This document shows positions 1 to 7,098 of a stretch of DNA of 11,787 nt, in pieces. The stretch is from CAZMGT01 sp964565895 (GTDB taxonomy: Bacteria; Armatimonadota; Zipacnadia; UBA1398; CAZMGT01). Below the pieces are notes generated by a model. It saw only the letters and a program-made list of their open reading frames with translations. It was not told the origin of the DNA and searched no databases. How positions within the stretch are numbered: position 1 is the first letter of the stretch; each line of letters starts with the position of its first letter. Made by a program: the position numbers and the translations under genes. Location: assembly GCA_964565895.1 (NCBI GenBank), contig CAZMGT010000077.1, positions 1-11,787 on the forward strand, given 5' to 3'.

Positions 1-802
1 CGAGGAACGCTGCGCCGGTTAGCCCGGGCGAGCCGGCGACGATGAGCACCTTGCCCATGTCGCCCTTGTGGGCGTGCGCGGGGCGCTCGGGGAGAAGCTC
101 GGCGACAAGCTCCGGCTCAACCAGAAACGCCTTCGGCCCCTCGCCGCCCTCGGTAACGCGCAGAGGGAGGCCGATGTCGATTACCGTTATCTCGCCGGCG
201 AGCTCCGCGCCGGGATATTGGACGAGGCCGAGCTTGGGCAGGCCGAACGTCGCCGTGCGGTCGGCGCGCACGCATATGCCGAGCGGCTGGCCTGTGTCGC
301 TGTGCAGCCCGGAGGGGATGTCGATGGCGAGGACGGGGGCGGCGCAGTCGTTTAACGCCTCGATGAGCGAGCGATGGGGCTCGCGCACCTCGCCGGAGAG
401 GCCCGTGCCCAAAAGGGCGTCTACGGCGAGGTCGGCGTCGGCGAGCTCGCGGCGAAGATCGTCCGCGTTAACCGGCCCGCGGATGGCCACGCCGGTGTTC
501 TCCGCGGCGCGGGCGTAAACGGTAGCATCGGGCGAGAGCTCGTCGCGGGCAGTGGCGAGCAGACAGGTAACCTGCGCGCCGGCGTTGTGCAGATAGCGCG
601 CGACGACGAAGCCGTCGCCCCCGTTGTTTCCCCCGCCGCAAACGACAACGACCTTTTTCAGCGCCGGCTGGCCGAGCATTTCCAGAGCAATCTCCGCCGC
701 GCCCGAACCGGCGCTTTCCATAAGGGCCACGCTGGGAACACCGATGTCCTCGATCGTTGCGCGGTCCATCTCGCGCATTTCCGCTGCGGAAACGACGCGC
801 AT
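1..802 (-). CDS. nnr: NAD(P)H-hydrate epimerase / ADP-dependent dehydratase (bifunctional Nnr, 3' end outside window)
   Basis: Repairs NADHX and NADPHX, the hydrated damage products of nicotinamide cofactors: the N-terminal YjeF domain epimerises the R and S forms and the C-terminal ribokinase-like domain dehydrates the S form. The 267 codons seen start at ATG 802. The epimerase domain is complete: GGGNNGGDGF at about 56-65, VDALLGTGLSG from 127 with the likely catalytic Asp128, DIPSGLHSDTG from 161, and ATFGLPKLG from 184. From about 230 the kinase-like domain begins (HKGDMGKVLIVAGSPGLTGAA), so this is the fused bifunctional form and the remainder lies beyond base 1. No signal peptide is present, so it is cytoplasmic. 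It lies 12 bases after the large upstream gene and is almost certainly co-transcribed with it. Family assignment is very secure; fusion with a complete dehydratase domain is inferred from the visible start of that domain. Confidence 0.95.
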   Translation of the reverse strand, partial: MRVVSAAEMREMDRATIEDIGVPSVALMESAGSGAAEIALEMLGQPALKKVVVVCGGGNNGGDGFVVARYLHNAGAQVTCLLATARDELSPDATVYARAAENTGVAIRGPVNADDLRRELADADLAVDALLGTGLSGEVREPHRSLIEALNDCAAPVLAIDIPSGLHSDTGQPLGICVRADRTATFGLPKLGLVQYPGAELAGEITVIDIGLPLRVTEGGEGPKAFLVEPELVAELLPERPAHAHKGDMGKVLIVAGSPGLTGAAFL

Positions 803-810
803 AGCAAACA

Positions 811-817
811 CTCCTTA
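811..817 (-). promoter_or_regulatory. Ribosome binding site of nnr overlapping the upstream stop codon
   Basis: On the minus strand the sequence TAAGGAG contains both the TAA stop of the preceding large gene (817-815) and the Shine-Dalgarno core GGAG (814-811), followed by 8 bases and the nnr ATG. The overlap fixes the nnr start and suggests that translation of the two genes is coupled. Confidence 0.75.
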
Positions 818-3800
818 GCAGGGCAAGGCGAACCTGGCTAGCTCGTTTTCGGCGACAGCGAGCAGGGCGTTTGCCGTTTGACCGACGGCGTGCACCGCCC
901 CGGAGAGAGTTCCTCGGGCCTCGGCCACGCCCTCCGGCGAGACCCAGAACACATCGCCCGCGGCGGAGCCGAACACCGCGCGCTGGCCGACGAGCGCCGT
1001 CGCGGTAAGCGGCGCGCCGAGGCTGCGGCGCCAGAGCTCCTCGCCCGCGGCGGTGAACAGCCCCGCCCAGCACGAGCGGGCGCAGGCGGCGACGAGATTG
1101 CCCGAGCCGGCGATGGCCGTTACCCGGTCGCCGAGGTCGGCCTGCCAGCGTTGGCGGGCGCGCAGCCGGGGCCCCATGCGCAGGGCCGCCAGGCGGCCAC
1201 CCTCGCCGCCGACGAGCAAAAGCGCGCCCCGCGCCCGGGGCAGCCAAAACAGGCGGTGCGCCGGCCCGAGCTCTTCCTCGCGCCAGAGGACCTCGCCCTC
1301 GCTATTTAAAATGAGCACCGCGCCGTCCTCGGTGCTGCAGGCGATGACCGGCCGGCCGAAATGATCGGTGCACGCGAGAGCAAGGATGCCCCCGCCGTGC
1401 GCGTGGCGCGACCACAGGACCGTCCCGCGGGCGTCTGTCGCGCGGACGTGGGTTCCCGCGGCGATGACAAGCTCCGGTTCTCCGTCGCCGTTTATGTCGC
1501 AGGCGTGAACGAACGCTCTAGCCTGCGGGGGACGGATGCCCGCGAGAAGCGTGACAGAGGACTCAGCCGGCGGCTGCCAGAGGCGGACAGCGCCATCGGC
1601 GCAGGCTAAGGCGATGCCCTGGGGGAGAAGGCACAGGCCCGTGGGACGGTGGTCGAGCGGCAGGGAGGCCGCCTGGGCGAGCTCGGCGGAGAATAAAAGC
1701 GCCCGGCCCTCGCAGGCGACCGCTACGCGCTGTTGCTCGGCGTCAAGCGCGCAAGCGCGAGCGGGCGCGGGGAGCTCTGTCCGCCGCTCGGGCTGTGCCT
1801 CGCACGCGGGCCTGGGGGCGACGTGCCGCCGGACGGCGCGCATGCCGCGCCGGGCGATGAGCCTGTCGTGCAGAGCCTCGATTTCGGCCACGGGGACGGG
1901 GAGGTTTGCACGGGCGCGCTTGCCCGCTTTGACGTTAAACTGCGCGCGGGCGGAGAACGAGCGGAAGGTCAGGGTGGTATCGTTGAGCGCCTCGAACACG
2001 GCGTCTTCGGCGGAGGGGTCGAGGATAAGGCAAAACGGCTCGTCGGAGGTTACGGTAATGTCCTCGTGAGCGTAGCGCTGGGCGCCGAGGAGGATGAGCC
2101 TGTCCCAGAGGACAAACGCGCGGGCGTCGGTGTCGATGCCCATCTCGCGGAGCTGATCCATGTCCAGCGAAAAGATCATCGCCCGGCGCTCGAGGGGCAG
2201 GATGGAGAGAGTGAGGTCGGAGAGGTGCTCGGCGGCCATGGCTACGGGGAGCCGCGGGCCGAGGAAGTTAATCAGGCTGGCGACCATTACCCGCTCGCCA
2301 GCGACGAGGGAGACCTCGAGGTGTTGGTCTACGACCGTTTCTTTACGCTCAGGTGAGCTAGGCTCGAGCGCCGGCGCGCCGTCGAACGTGTTGGGGTCGC
2401 TGCGCACGGACCACTGGCAGTCGCTTACCCCGCGCAGGGATACCTGCACCCCCTCGCGCTCGACGACGAGGCGTCGGGTATAAACCGCCGGTGCGCCGAG
2501 CAAGCGGAACCGAGCGATAAGGTTAAAACCGGCGCTGAGCACGGCCTCGGCGCAATCGGCGACGACAAAGCCCAGCGCGGGCAGGTGGAGCACCACGCGC
2601 CTCCAGTTGACTCCGTTATACTCCGGCAGAACGCTCACCGCGGCGCGCAAGTAGCGATCGCTGAGCGTGGCCTCGAGCCAGGCAAACGGCGGGGGCGGGG
2701 CGCTCTGCCCGTCGCGCACGACGAGCAGGGCGCTGTGGTCGCCGACCTCGCGGCCGGCGCGGCCGGCGTCGGCAATGAACACCTGCCCCTCGACGGACAG
2801 CCGGACGATCGCCTGAACGTCGCGGTGCGCGCCAGGGCCATAGGCCGCGCCGCTGAGCAGGAGATACTCGTCCCAGTCGCCATAGCCCGAGCGGAAGGCG
2901 AGCTTGTCGAAGCTGCGCTGGGGCGGCGGGAGCGGGGCGCGAGCGCCCGCACCGTGCCGGCGCAAAATCGCCTCGGGCACGGGGACAAACGCCAGGCGCA
3001 GCCAGTGCTCCGGGCGCTGGGGCTCCACGGCGGAGTAGAACGAGCCCGGGCGAAAGCGATGATCGTCGCGCACGGGCCAAAGGGCGCGGCCGTCGCCCGC
3101 GCGCCAGGCCGAGGCGCGCAGCGAGGCCCCGGGCTGGGGGGCCTCTGCGGCGCAGGCGCCATATGGGGCAAAGTTGTTTAGGTTGTCCGTAAGCAGCACG
3201 ACGCGACGGACAAACCCCTGGTTTTCCAGCGGGGGGAGCTCGCCCCGCGCGTCGAGCGCCACGCGCAGGGACATCAGCGCGGCGAGGTCCGCGGCCGCGG
3301 CGTAGCGCGCAGCGCTGCCCTCGTTTAGGACAAGGCCGGCGGCGCAATCGAGGCAGGGAAGCGCCGCGGCGCGCCAGGCCTTTGCCTCGGGAAGGTTATA
3401 GTATGTGCCGAAGTAGCGCGCCGCTTCGTAAAGAGTTGCTGCGGCGTGCAGCTCCTCGGCGCTGGGGCAGGGCGCGGCCTCCGCGAGGCGCTCGGCCCAC
3501 GCTGCGGCGACCGCTTGCGCCGCGGCATAAAGACAGCGGGTAATCGCCAAGCGGTTGGCGTCGGTAAATGCGGCGAGCTCCTCGATGTTGTCCCAGATGA
3601 CGATCAGTTTCCACAGCCAGCGGTGCGCGGCGTTGTGCGCGCTGGTCCACGGGCTGGCGTGGGCGAGGGCGAATTCGTTGCACGCGCGGCAGGCGCGCAC
3701 AAAAAGCCGCGCCCAGCGGTGGTCGCCGGTAAGGTCGAGGTTTTGCGCGGCGGAAACGACGACGCTTTCCAGGGCTTGCCCAAACTCCTCCTCGCCCAAA

Positions 3801-4351
3801 AGCAGGGCGAGCTGGGCCAGGCGCTGCTCGATGTATTCCGCGGTGGGCTCGGGGAGGTCGAGGGAGTTGGTTTGCACGGCAAGCGTGGGGACGAGGACGA
3901 GCCTGTCGCCCAAGGCGAAGAGCATCTCGCACAGCGCCTCAGACGCGCGGCGCACGCCCTCGGCGGTGCTTCCCCCGATGATCAGGTAGTTGATCCCCGT
4001 TCCCTCTGGGTTGTGTATCGTGCGCAAGACGTAGCCATCGGCTCCCGGGTAGCGCAGGTCGACATAATGCCGGCCGAGGATATAGGGCGGGACGAGGACC
4101 TCGTTATTAACGAAGTTTCCCGCGGTAATCACGTGCCTGCGCCGCGCTTTGGCAGCTTGGCGGAACTCCTCCGGGGTGTAGATGGGGAGCTCGACCTTCG
4201 TCTGGCGAGCGACGAGCTCGACCATCATGCCCGCGGCAACCGCGGCCTCGTTATCGTCCGGGGGAACGACGAGCGAGGCGGCGGGCCGACCGTTGCGCAG
4301 CAAGGGAAGCTCGCGGTGCAGGTTCTTCAACCGAGCGATGGCGTGTTTCAT
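815..4351 (-). CDS. Giant heparinase II/III-like polysaccharide-lyase-type protein with C-terminal beta-propeller
   Basis: A 1178-residue protein; the specific function is not recognised. Regions by eye: residues 25-150 resemble the non-catalytic alpha/beta N-domain seen in some glycoside hydrolases (NNEVL, GTGINYLIIGGS); 165-470 is Ala/Leu-rich, helical, with W, Y and F in positions expected of an alpha/alpha toroid; 475-800 is beta-rich and resembles the heparinase II/III sandwich (FRSGYGDWDEYLLLSG, AHRDVQ, VFIADAG, DHSALLVVRDGQ); 866-1178 is a repeat-containing propeller, including DINGDGEPELVIAAG at 952-966, a calcium-site-like FG-GAP/VCBS motif. His509, Asp528 and His539 match the metal-site positions of heparinase II, but the expected catalytic His two residues before His509 appears to be Gly507. 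There is no signal peptide, and an in-frame TGA upstream leaves ATG 4351 as the only start (weak site GGGAAG), so the protein is probably cytoplasmic. It lies between miaA and nnr, whose functions do not explain it. Lyase-like architecture is moderately sure; activity is unproven. Confidence 0.65.
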   Translation of the reverse strand: MKHAIARLKNLHRELPLLRNGRPAASLVVPPDDNEAAVAAGMMVELVARQTKVELPIYTPEEFRQAAKARRRHVITAGNFVNNEVLVPPYILGRHYVDLRYPGADGYVLRTIHNPEGTGINYLIIGGSTAEGVRRASEALCEMLFALGDRLVLVPTLAVQTNSLDLPEPTAEYIEQRLAQLALLLGEEEFGQALESVVVSAAQNLDLTGDHRWARLFVRACRACNEFALAHASPWTSAHNAAHRWLWKLIVIWDNIEELAAFTDANRLAITRCLYAAAQAVAAAWAERLAEAAPCPSAEELHAAATLYEAARYFGTYYNLPEAKAWRAAALPCLDCAAGLVLNEGSAARYAAAADLAALMSLRVALDARGELPPLENQGFVRRVVLLTDNLNNFAPYGACAAEAPQPGASLRASAWRAGDGRALWPVRDDHRFRPGSFYSAVEPQRPEHWLRLAFVPVPEAILRRHGAGARAPLPPPQRSFDKLAFRSGYGDWDEYLLLSGAAYGPGAHRDVQAIVRLSVEGQVFIADAGRAGREVGDHSALLVVRDGQSAPPPPFAWLEATLSDRYLRAAVSVLPEYNGVNWRRVVLHLPALGFVVADCAEAVLSAGFNLIARFRLLGAPAVYTRRLVVEREGVQVSLRGVSDCQWSVRSDPNTFDGAPALEPSSPERKETVVDQHLEVSLVAGERVMVASLINFLGPRLPVAMAAEHLSDLTLSILPLERRAMIFSLDMDQLREMGIDTDARAFVLWDRLILLGAQRYAHEDITVTSDEPFCLILDPSAEDAVFEALNDTTLTFRSFSARAQFNVKAGKRARANLPVPVAEIEALHDRLIARRGMRAVRRHVAPRPACEAQPERRTELPAPARACALDAEQQRVAVACEGRALLFSAELAQAASLPLDHRPTGLCLLPQGIALACADGAVRLWQPPAESSVTLLAGIRPPQARAFVHACDINGDGEPELVIAAGTHVRATDARGTVLWSRHAHGGGILALACTDHFGRPVIACSTEDGAVLILNSEGEVLWREEELGPAHRLFWLPRARGALLLVGGEGGRLAALRMGPRLRARQRWQADLGDRVTAIAGSGNLVAACARSCWAGLFTAAGEELWRRSLGAPLTATALVGQRAVFGSAAGDVFWVSPEGVAEARGTLSGAVHAVGQTANALLAVAENELARFALPC

Positions 4352-4395
4352 TTTCGCTTCCCAATTAGCAAAAGATCACTTCAGTTATTCCGCGG

Positions 4396-5337
4396 TTAAC
4401 TCCTGCCTTGTCGGGCGCGCCGGGCGCTGTTTAGGATTACTTTCCATGCTGGGGCGGCGTCCACGTCAATCCATGAAATACGATCGTCGGCGCGAAACCA
4501 GGTGAGCTGGCGCTTGGCAAAACGCCGCGTATTGCGGCGGAGCAGGCGCTCGGCCTCGGCAAACGGGATTTCCCCCAGAAGATAGGCGGCGATCTCTTTG
4601 TAGCCGATGGCCTGCATGGACTGGAGCTGGGGGTCGTAGCCGCGCTGGAGCAGGCCGCGCACCTCGTCCACAAGGCCCCTGGCGAGCATGTTGTCTATGC
4701 GCCGCTCGATGCGCTCATATAGCGCGCTGCGCGCGCAGGTGAGGCCGAACAGAAGCACATCGTAGCGCGAGCTGGGCGGGGGCTTGCTGCGGTATTGCTG
4801 GGAAAGCGGCCGGCCCGTCTCGTGAAACACCTCGATCGCCCGAATGACGCGCTTTAGGTCATTGGGGTGAATGCGCTGGGCGGAGGCGGGGTCTACCGCG
4901 GCGAGCCGCGCGTGCACCGCCTCGCGCCCCTCGCGCTGCGCGAGCTCGGCGAGCTCCGCGCGGAGCTTGGGGTTGGGCGGAGCCACGGGGAGGTCCATGT
5001 CGCAGGTAACCGCGCGGACGTAAAGCCCGGAGCCCCCGACAAGCAAGGGCAGTTTGCCCCGGGCGAGGATCTCGGCGATCGCGGCGTGGGCATCGCGGGC
5101 GTATTCGGCCACGTTGTATGGCTCGTCGGGGTTGACGATGTCGATCATGTGGTGGGGGACGCGCGCACGCTGCTCAGCGCTGGGCTTGGCCGTGCCGATG
5201 TCCATTCCGCGGTAGATTTGCATGGAGTCCGCGGAGACGATCTCGGCGTTGAGCTGTTCGGCGACGGCAAGGGCGCAGTCGGTTTTGCCCGCCGCGGTGG
5301 GCCCGACAATCGCCACAAGCAAAGGCCGGGGTTTCAT
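4396..5337 (-). CDS. miaA: tRNA dimethylallyltransferase (tRNA A37 isopentenyltransferase)
   Basis: Transfers the dimethylallyl group from DMAPP to N6 of A37 next to the anticodon of tRNAs reading UNN codons, improving decoding. The 313-residue product matches the usual length (about 300-320). Seen in order: P-loop GPTAAGKT at 12-19, SADSMQIYRGMDIGTAKP from 35 with the conserved Asp37, PHHMID, GGSGLYVRA, DLKRVIRAIEV, MQAIGYKEI, and the C-terminal RNTRRFAKRQLTWFR. The start is ATG 5337, where family homology begins; the frame stays open a further 24 codons upstream, but those residues look like translated promoter DNA. The Shine-Dalgarno is poor (GGGCGG), and the candidate promoter at 5356-5385 would give a leader of only about 11 bases, so initiation may be nearly leaderless. 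It is the first gene of the miaA-lyase-nnr unit; a 44-base gap follows. Confidence 0.97.
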   Translation of the reverse strand: MKPRPLLVAIVGPTAAGKTDCALAVAEQLNAEIVSADSMQIYRGMDIGTAKPSAEQRARVPHHMIDIVNPDEPYNVAEYARDAHAAIAEILARGKLPLLVGGSGLYVRAVTCDMDLPVAPPNPKLRAELAELAQREGREAVHARLAAVDPASAQRIHPNDLKRVIRAIEVFHETGRPLSQQYRSKPPPSSRYDVLLFGLTCARSALYERIERRIDNMLARGLVDEVRGLLQRGYDPQLQSMQAIGYKEIAAYLLGEIPFAEAERLLRRNTRRFAKRQLTWFRADDRISWIDVDAAPAWKVILNSARRARQGRS

Positions 5338-5355
5338 CGCACCGCCCACAAGGCG

Positions 5356-5385
5356 ATCGTACTGGCCGCTCGCGTGGAGCGTCAA
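5356..5385 (-). promoter_or_regulatory. Candidate sigma70-type promoter of miaA operon
   Basis: On the minus strand, TTGACG (5385-5380, 5 of 6 to consensus) is followed by an 18-base spacer and TACGAT (5361-5356, 4 of 6). Transcription would start near 5349, leaving about 11 bases before the miaA ATG. The short leader agrees with the weak ribosome binding site. The -10 match is mediocre, so this is tentative. Confidence 0.4.
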
Positions 5386-5432
5386 GCCAAGCTGCGGAGC
5401 AGGGGGCACAGCAGCGAGAGCGGCGAGCGGCC
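5364..5432. repeat. 10-base inverted repeat in the miaA/regulator intergenic region
   Basis: GGCCGCTCGC (5364-5373) and its exact reverse complement GCGAGCGGCC (5423-5432) are separated by 49 bases. The left arm falls inside the -10/-35 spacer of the candidate miaA promoter. A looping operator or an mRNA structure is possible, but chance is not excluded in DNA this G+C-rich. Confidence 0.35.
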
Positions 5433-5457
5433 GCGCCCGCGGGGAAAGAGGGGCGAA

Positions 5458-5478
5458 GCAGGGCAGCCAAAGCCCTGC
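5458..5478. repeat. Perfect 7-bp stem hairpin upstream of the response regulator
   Basis: GCAGGGC (5458-5464), a 7-base loop AGCCAAA, and GCCCTGC (5472-5478) form a perfect inverted repeat in the divergent intergenic region. There is no T-run on either side, so it does not look like an intrinsic terminator. It may be an operator half-site pair or an mRNA leader structure of the regulator gene. Confidence 0.4.
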
Positions 5479-5618
5479 CCGGGCCGGCCTTGCGCGGGGA
5501 AGGAGCGCTGCTTTGCCTCCTGGGCAGAGCGCGCCTCTCAGCGCTGGTTGGCCGGGGCAGCGGGAGGGACGATGTTGCGCGCGCCGAAATAGTTCCGCGG
5601 CAGCGCGGAGGGAGGGCC

Positions 5619-6254
5619 ATGTCGCCGGTAAAGGTCATGGTTGTTGACCGGCACGAGATGGTCGCGGAGGGGCTTGGGGCGCGGCTTTCGCTGGAGCCGG
5701 ACCTCGAGGTTGTCGCCACCTGCCGCGACGGCCAGGAGGCGATTTGCAAGGTAGCCTCGGCGGAGCCCGACGTTGTCGTGCTCGACCGCGAGCTGAACGG
5801 CCAGCCCGACGCGTTTGACACCGTGCGCGAGCTAAAGCGCCTCTCGCCGAAGCTGCAGATCATCGTTCTCTCCGCGTGCTGCGACGGGCAGGTGATCTTG
5901 GACGCCATCCGCGCGGGCGCGGTGGGGTTTATCGAGAAGAACTCGCCCGCAGCCACGCTGATCGATGCCATTCGCGCGGCGGTGCGCGGAGAGGCGATTC
6001 TTGCGCCGAAGGTTGCCCGGCGGATTTTGGAGGAGATCGCGGAGATCGAGCGCGACCGGAGCCTTACCCCCGCGGAGCGGCGGGCGCTGGCCCTGCTCGC
6101 CGAGGGGCTGACGAACCGCGAGATCGCCGAGCGGATGAACGTTGCCCTGAGCACGGCGAAGCGGCACCTGTCCTCGATTTACGCTAAACTGGGCGTGTCC
6201 AACCGCTACGAGGCCGCGCAGCGAGCGCGTGCGCGGGGCTTGCTCGTCTCCTAG
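5619..6254 (+). CDS. NarL/FixJ-family response regulator (REC + LuxR-type HTH)
   Basis: A two-component transcription regulator of 211 residues, normal for the family. The receiver domain spans about 4-120, with phospho-acceptor Asp56 (VVVLDRE), Ser85 and Lys107 in the expected switch and active-site positions. The LuxR-type helix-turn-helix spans about 148-211: LTPAERRALALLAEGLTNRE, then VALSTAKRHLSSIYAKLGVSNR, a textbook recognition helix. The usual pair of metal-binding acidic residues at the end of strand 1 is here Asp10-Arg11, so one acid is replaced by a base. The start at ATG 5619 follows a strong site, GGAGGGAGG (5607-5615), and removes about 43 residues of low-complexity upstream extension. 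No histidine kinase is visible, so it is an orphan in this window. The next gene begins 31 bases downstream on the same strand. Target genes are unknown. Confidence 0.93.
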   Translation: MSPVKVMVVDRHEMVAEGLGARLSLEPDLEVVATCRDGQEAICKVASAEPDVVVLDRELNGQPDAFDTVRELKRLSPKLQIIVLSACCDGQVILDAIRAGAVGFIEKNSPAATLIDAIRAAVRGEAILAPKVARRILEEIAEIERDRSLTPAERRALALLAEGLTNREIAERMNVALSTAKRHLSSIYAKLGVSNRYEAAQRARARGLLVS

Positions 6255-6285
6255 CGCGCGCCGCCGGGGCAAGCTGGTGAACACG

Positions 6286-7053
6286 ATGGAGCTAACCGCG
6301 GAGTGCCTTGTTTACCTCTACGGCCATCTTTTCGCCGAGCAGTGGGAAGAGAAGGAGATCGACGTCGTCTTCGGCAGGATACCGATCGATGCTCGGTATC
6401 AAGTGGCCCCGCTGACGGGCGAGAAGCTCTCCGAGAAAAGCCTGGCCGAGGAGATGATCGTCGCCCTTTTTGCCTCGCTTTATCTCAACGGCCACCTAGA
6501 GCAGACGATTATCGAGGAGCGCGGGTGGGATTTTGAGATCTACGAGAAGGTGTTTTGGCGGCGGACAAAGCCCCTCCCCCGCTCGCCCATTTGCGACCGG
6601 CTCAGCCAGGTGTTCGACCGGCACGAGAACTCGATTTTGCTCAGCCGCAAGCGTCGCGCGCGGGAGCAGGGTGTTTGCTGCGATACATTGGTCGCCTCGC
6701 TGCGGCAGCTGCCGATAATTCGCACGGACCCCTACCAGTGGATCTGCCGGCAGGTGCGGAGGTATTTGGCCGAGGCGGGGCTTTATGAGGCGCAGCATCA
6801 GCGTGTGCTGGGGTTTATTATGATCCCCCGCCTGCAGCCGGCGCGGGAGAAGATCGCCAGCTATGAGCTGGCGGCGCGGCGGCTTGCCGCGGACCTCAGG
6901 CGGCTTGCCGAGGAGGAGCCGGAGCTGGACGAGGTCCTGCGCGACAACGTCTATCGCACGCTGCTTAAGATGCGCTGCGACGACGAGTATGTGCGCGACG
7001 AAGAGGGCGAGCGCCGCCGAATAGACATTTTCGGCGACGAGGACAGCGCCTAG
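6286..7053 (+). CDS. Hypothetical protein, possibly GPP34-like
   Basis: A 255-residue soluble protein that I do not firmly recognise. There is no signal peptide or membrane segment. It is rich in charged residues and mostly helical, with a long Arg/Glu/Leu-rich helix around 198-235 and an acidic tail (DIFGDEDSA). A few segments recall the bacterial GPP34 (Golgi phosphoprotein 3-like) fold: an N-terminal MELTAECLVYLYGHLF helix, FASLYLNGHLEQTI, then YLAEAGLYEAQHQRVLGF followed by a proline-containing turn and a closing helix. That resemblance is by eye only and is the weakest part of this entry. Start ATG 6286 follows GGTGA (6276-6280) at a 5-base spacing; GTG 6277 is an in-frame alternative three codons upstream. 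It follows the response regulator after 31 bases and is likely co-transcribed, so a link to that regulator's pathway is a reasonable guess. Six cysteines, two adjacent (VCCD), show no zinc-binding pattern. Confidence 0.75.
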   Translation: MELTAECLVYLYGHLFAEQWEEKEIDVVFGRIPIDARYQVAPLTGEKLSEKSLAEEMIVALFASLYLNGHLEQTIIEERGWDFEIYEKVFWRRTKPLPRSPICDRLSQVFDRHENSILLSRKRRAREQGVCCDTLVASLRQLPIIRTDPYQWICRQVRRYLAEAGLYEAQHQRVLGFIMIPRLQPAREKIASYELAARRLAADLRRLAEEEPELDEVLRDNVYRTLLKMRCDDEYVRDEEGERRRIDIFGDEDSA

Positions 7054-7098
7054 CGGCGCGCAGAGTTTGCCGCCGAGGTTTGGACGACCGGGCCCAGG

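Noticed and set aside
468..1247. Arg/Pro-rich minus-strand frame overlapping nnr and the end of the large gene
   Set aside because: Its composition is that of an out-of-frame G+C-rich shadow; the overlapping genes have clear family motifs.
3446..4399. 317-codon plus-strand frame antisense to the large lyase-like gene
   Set aside because: No recognisable domain, and residues mirror the complementary coding strand. The minus strand carries the coherent multidomain protein.
7054..7098. Bidirectional terminator between the converging unknown gene and cytochrome gene
   Set aside because: Only a 5-base GCGGC/GCCGC pairing with a 10-base loop and no T-run; too weak to call.
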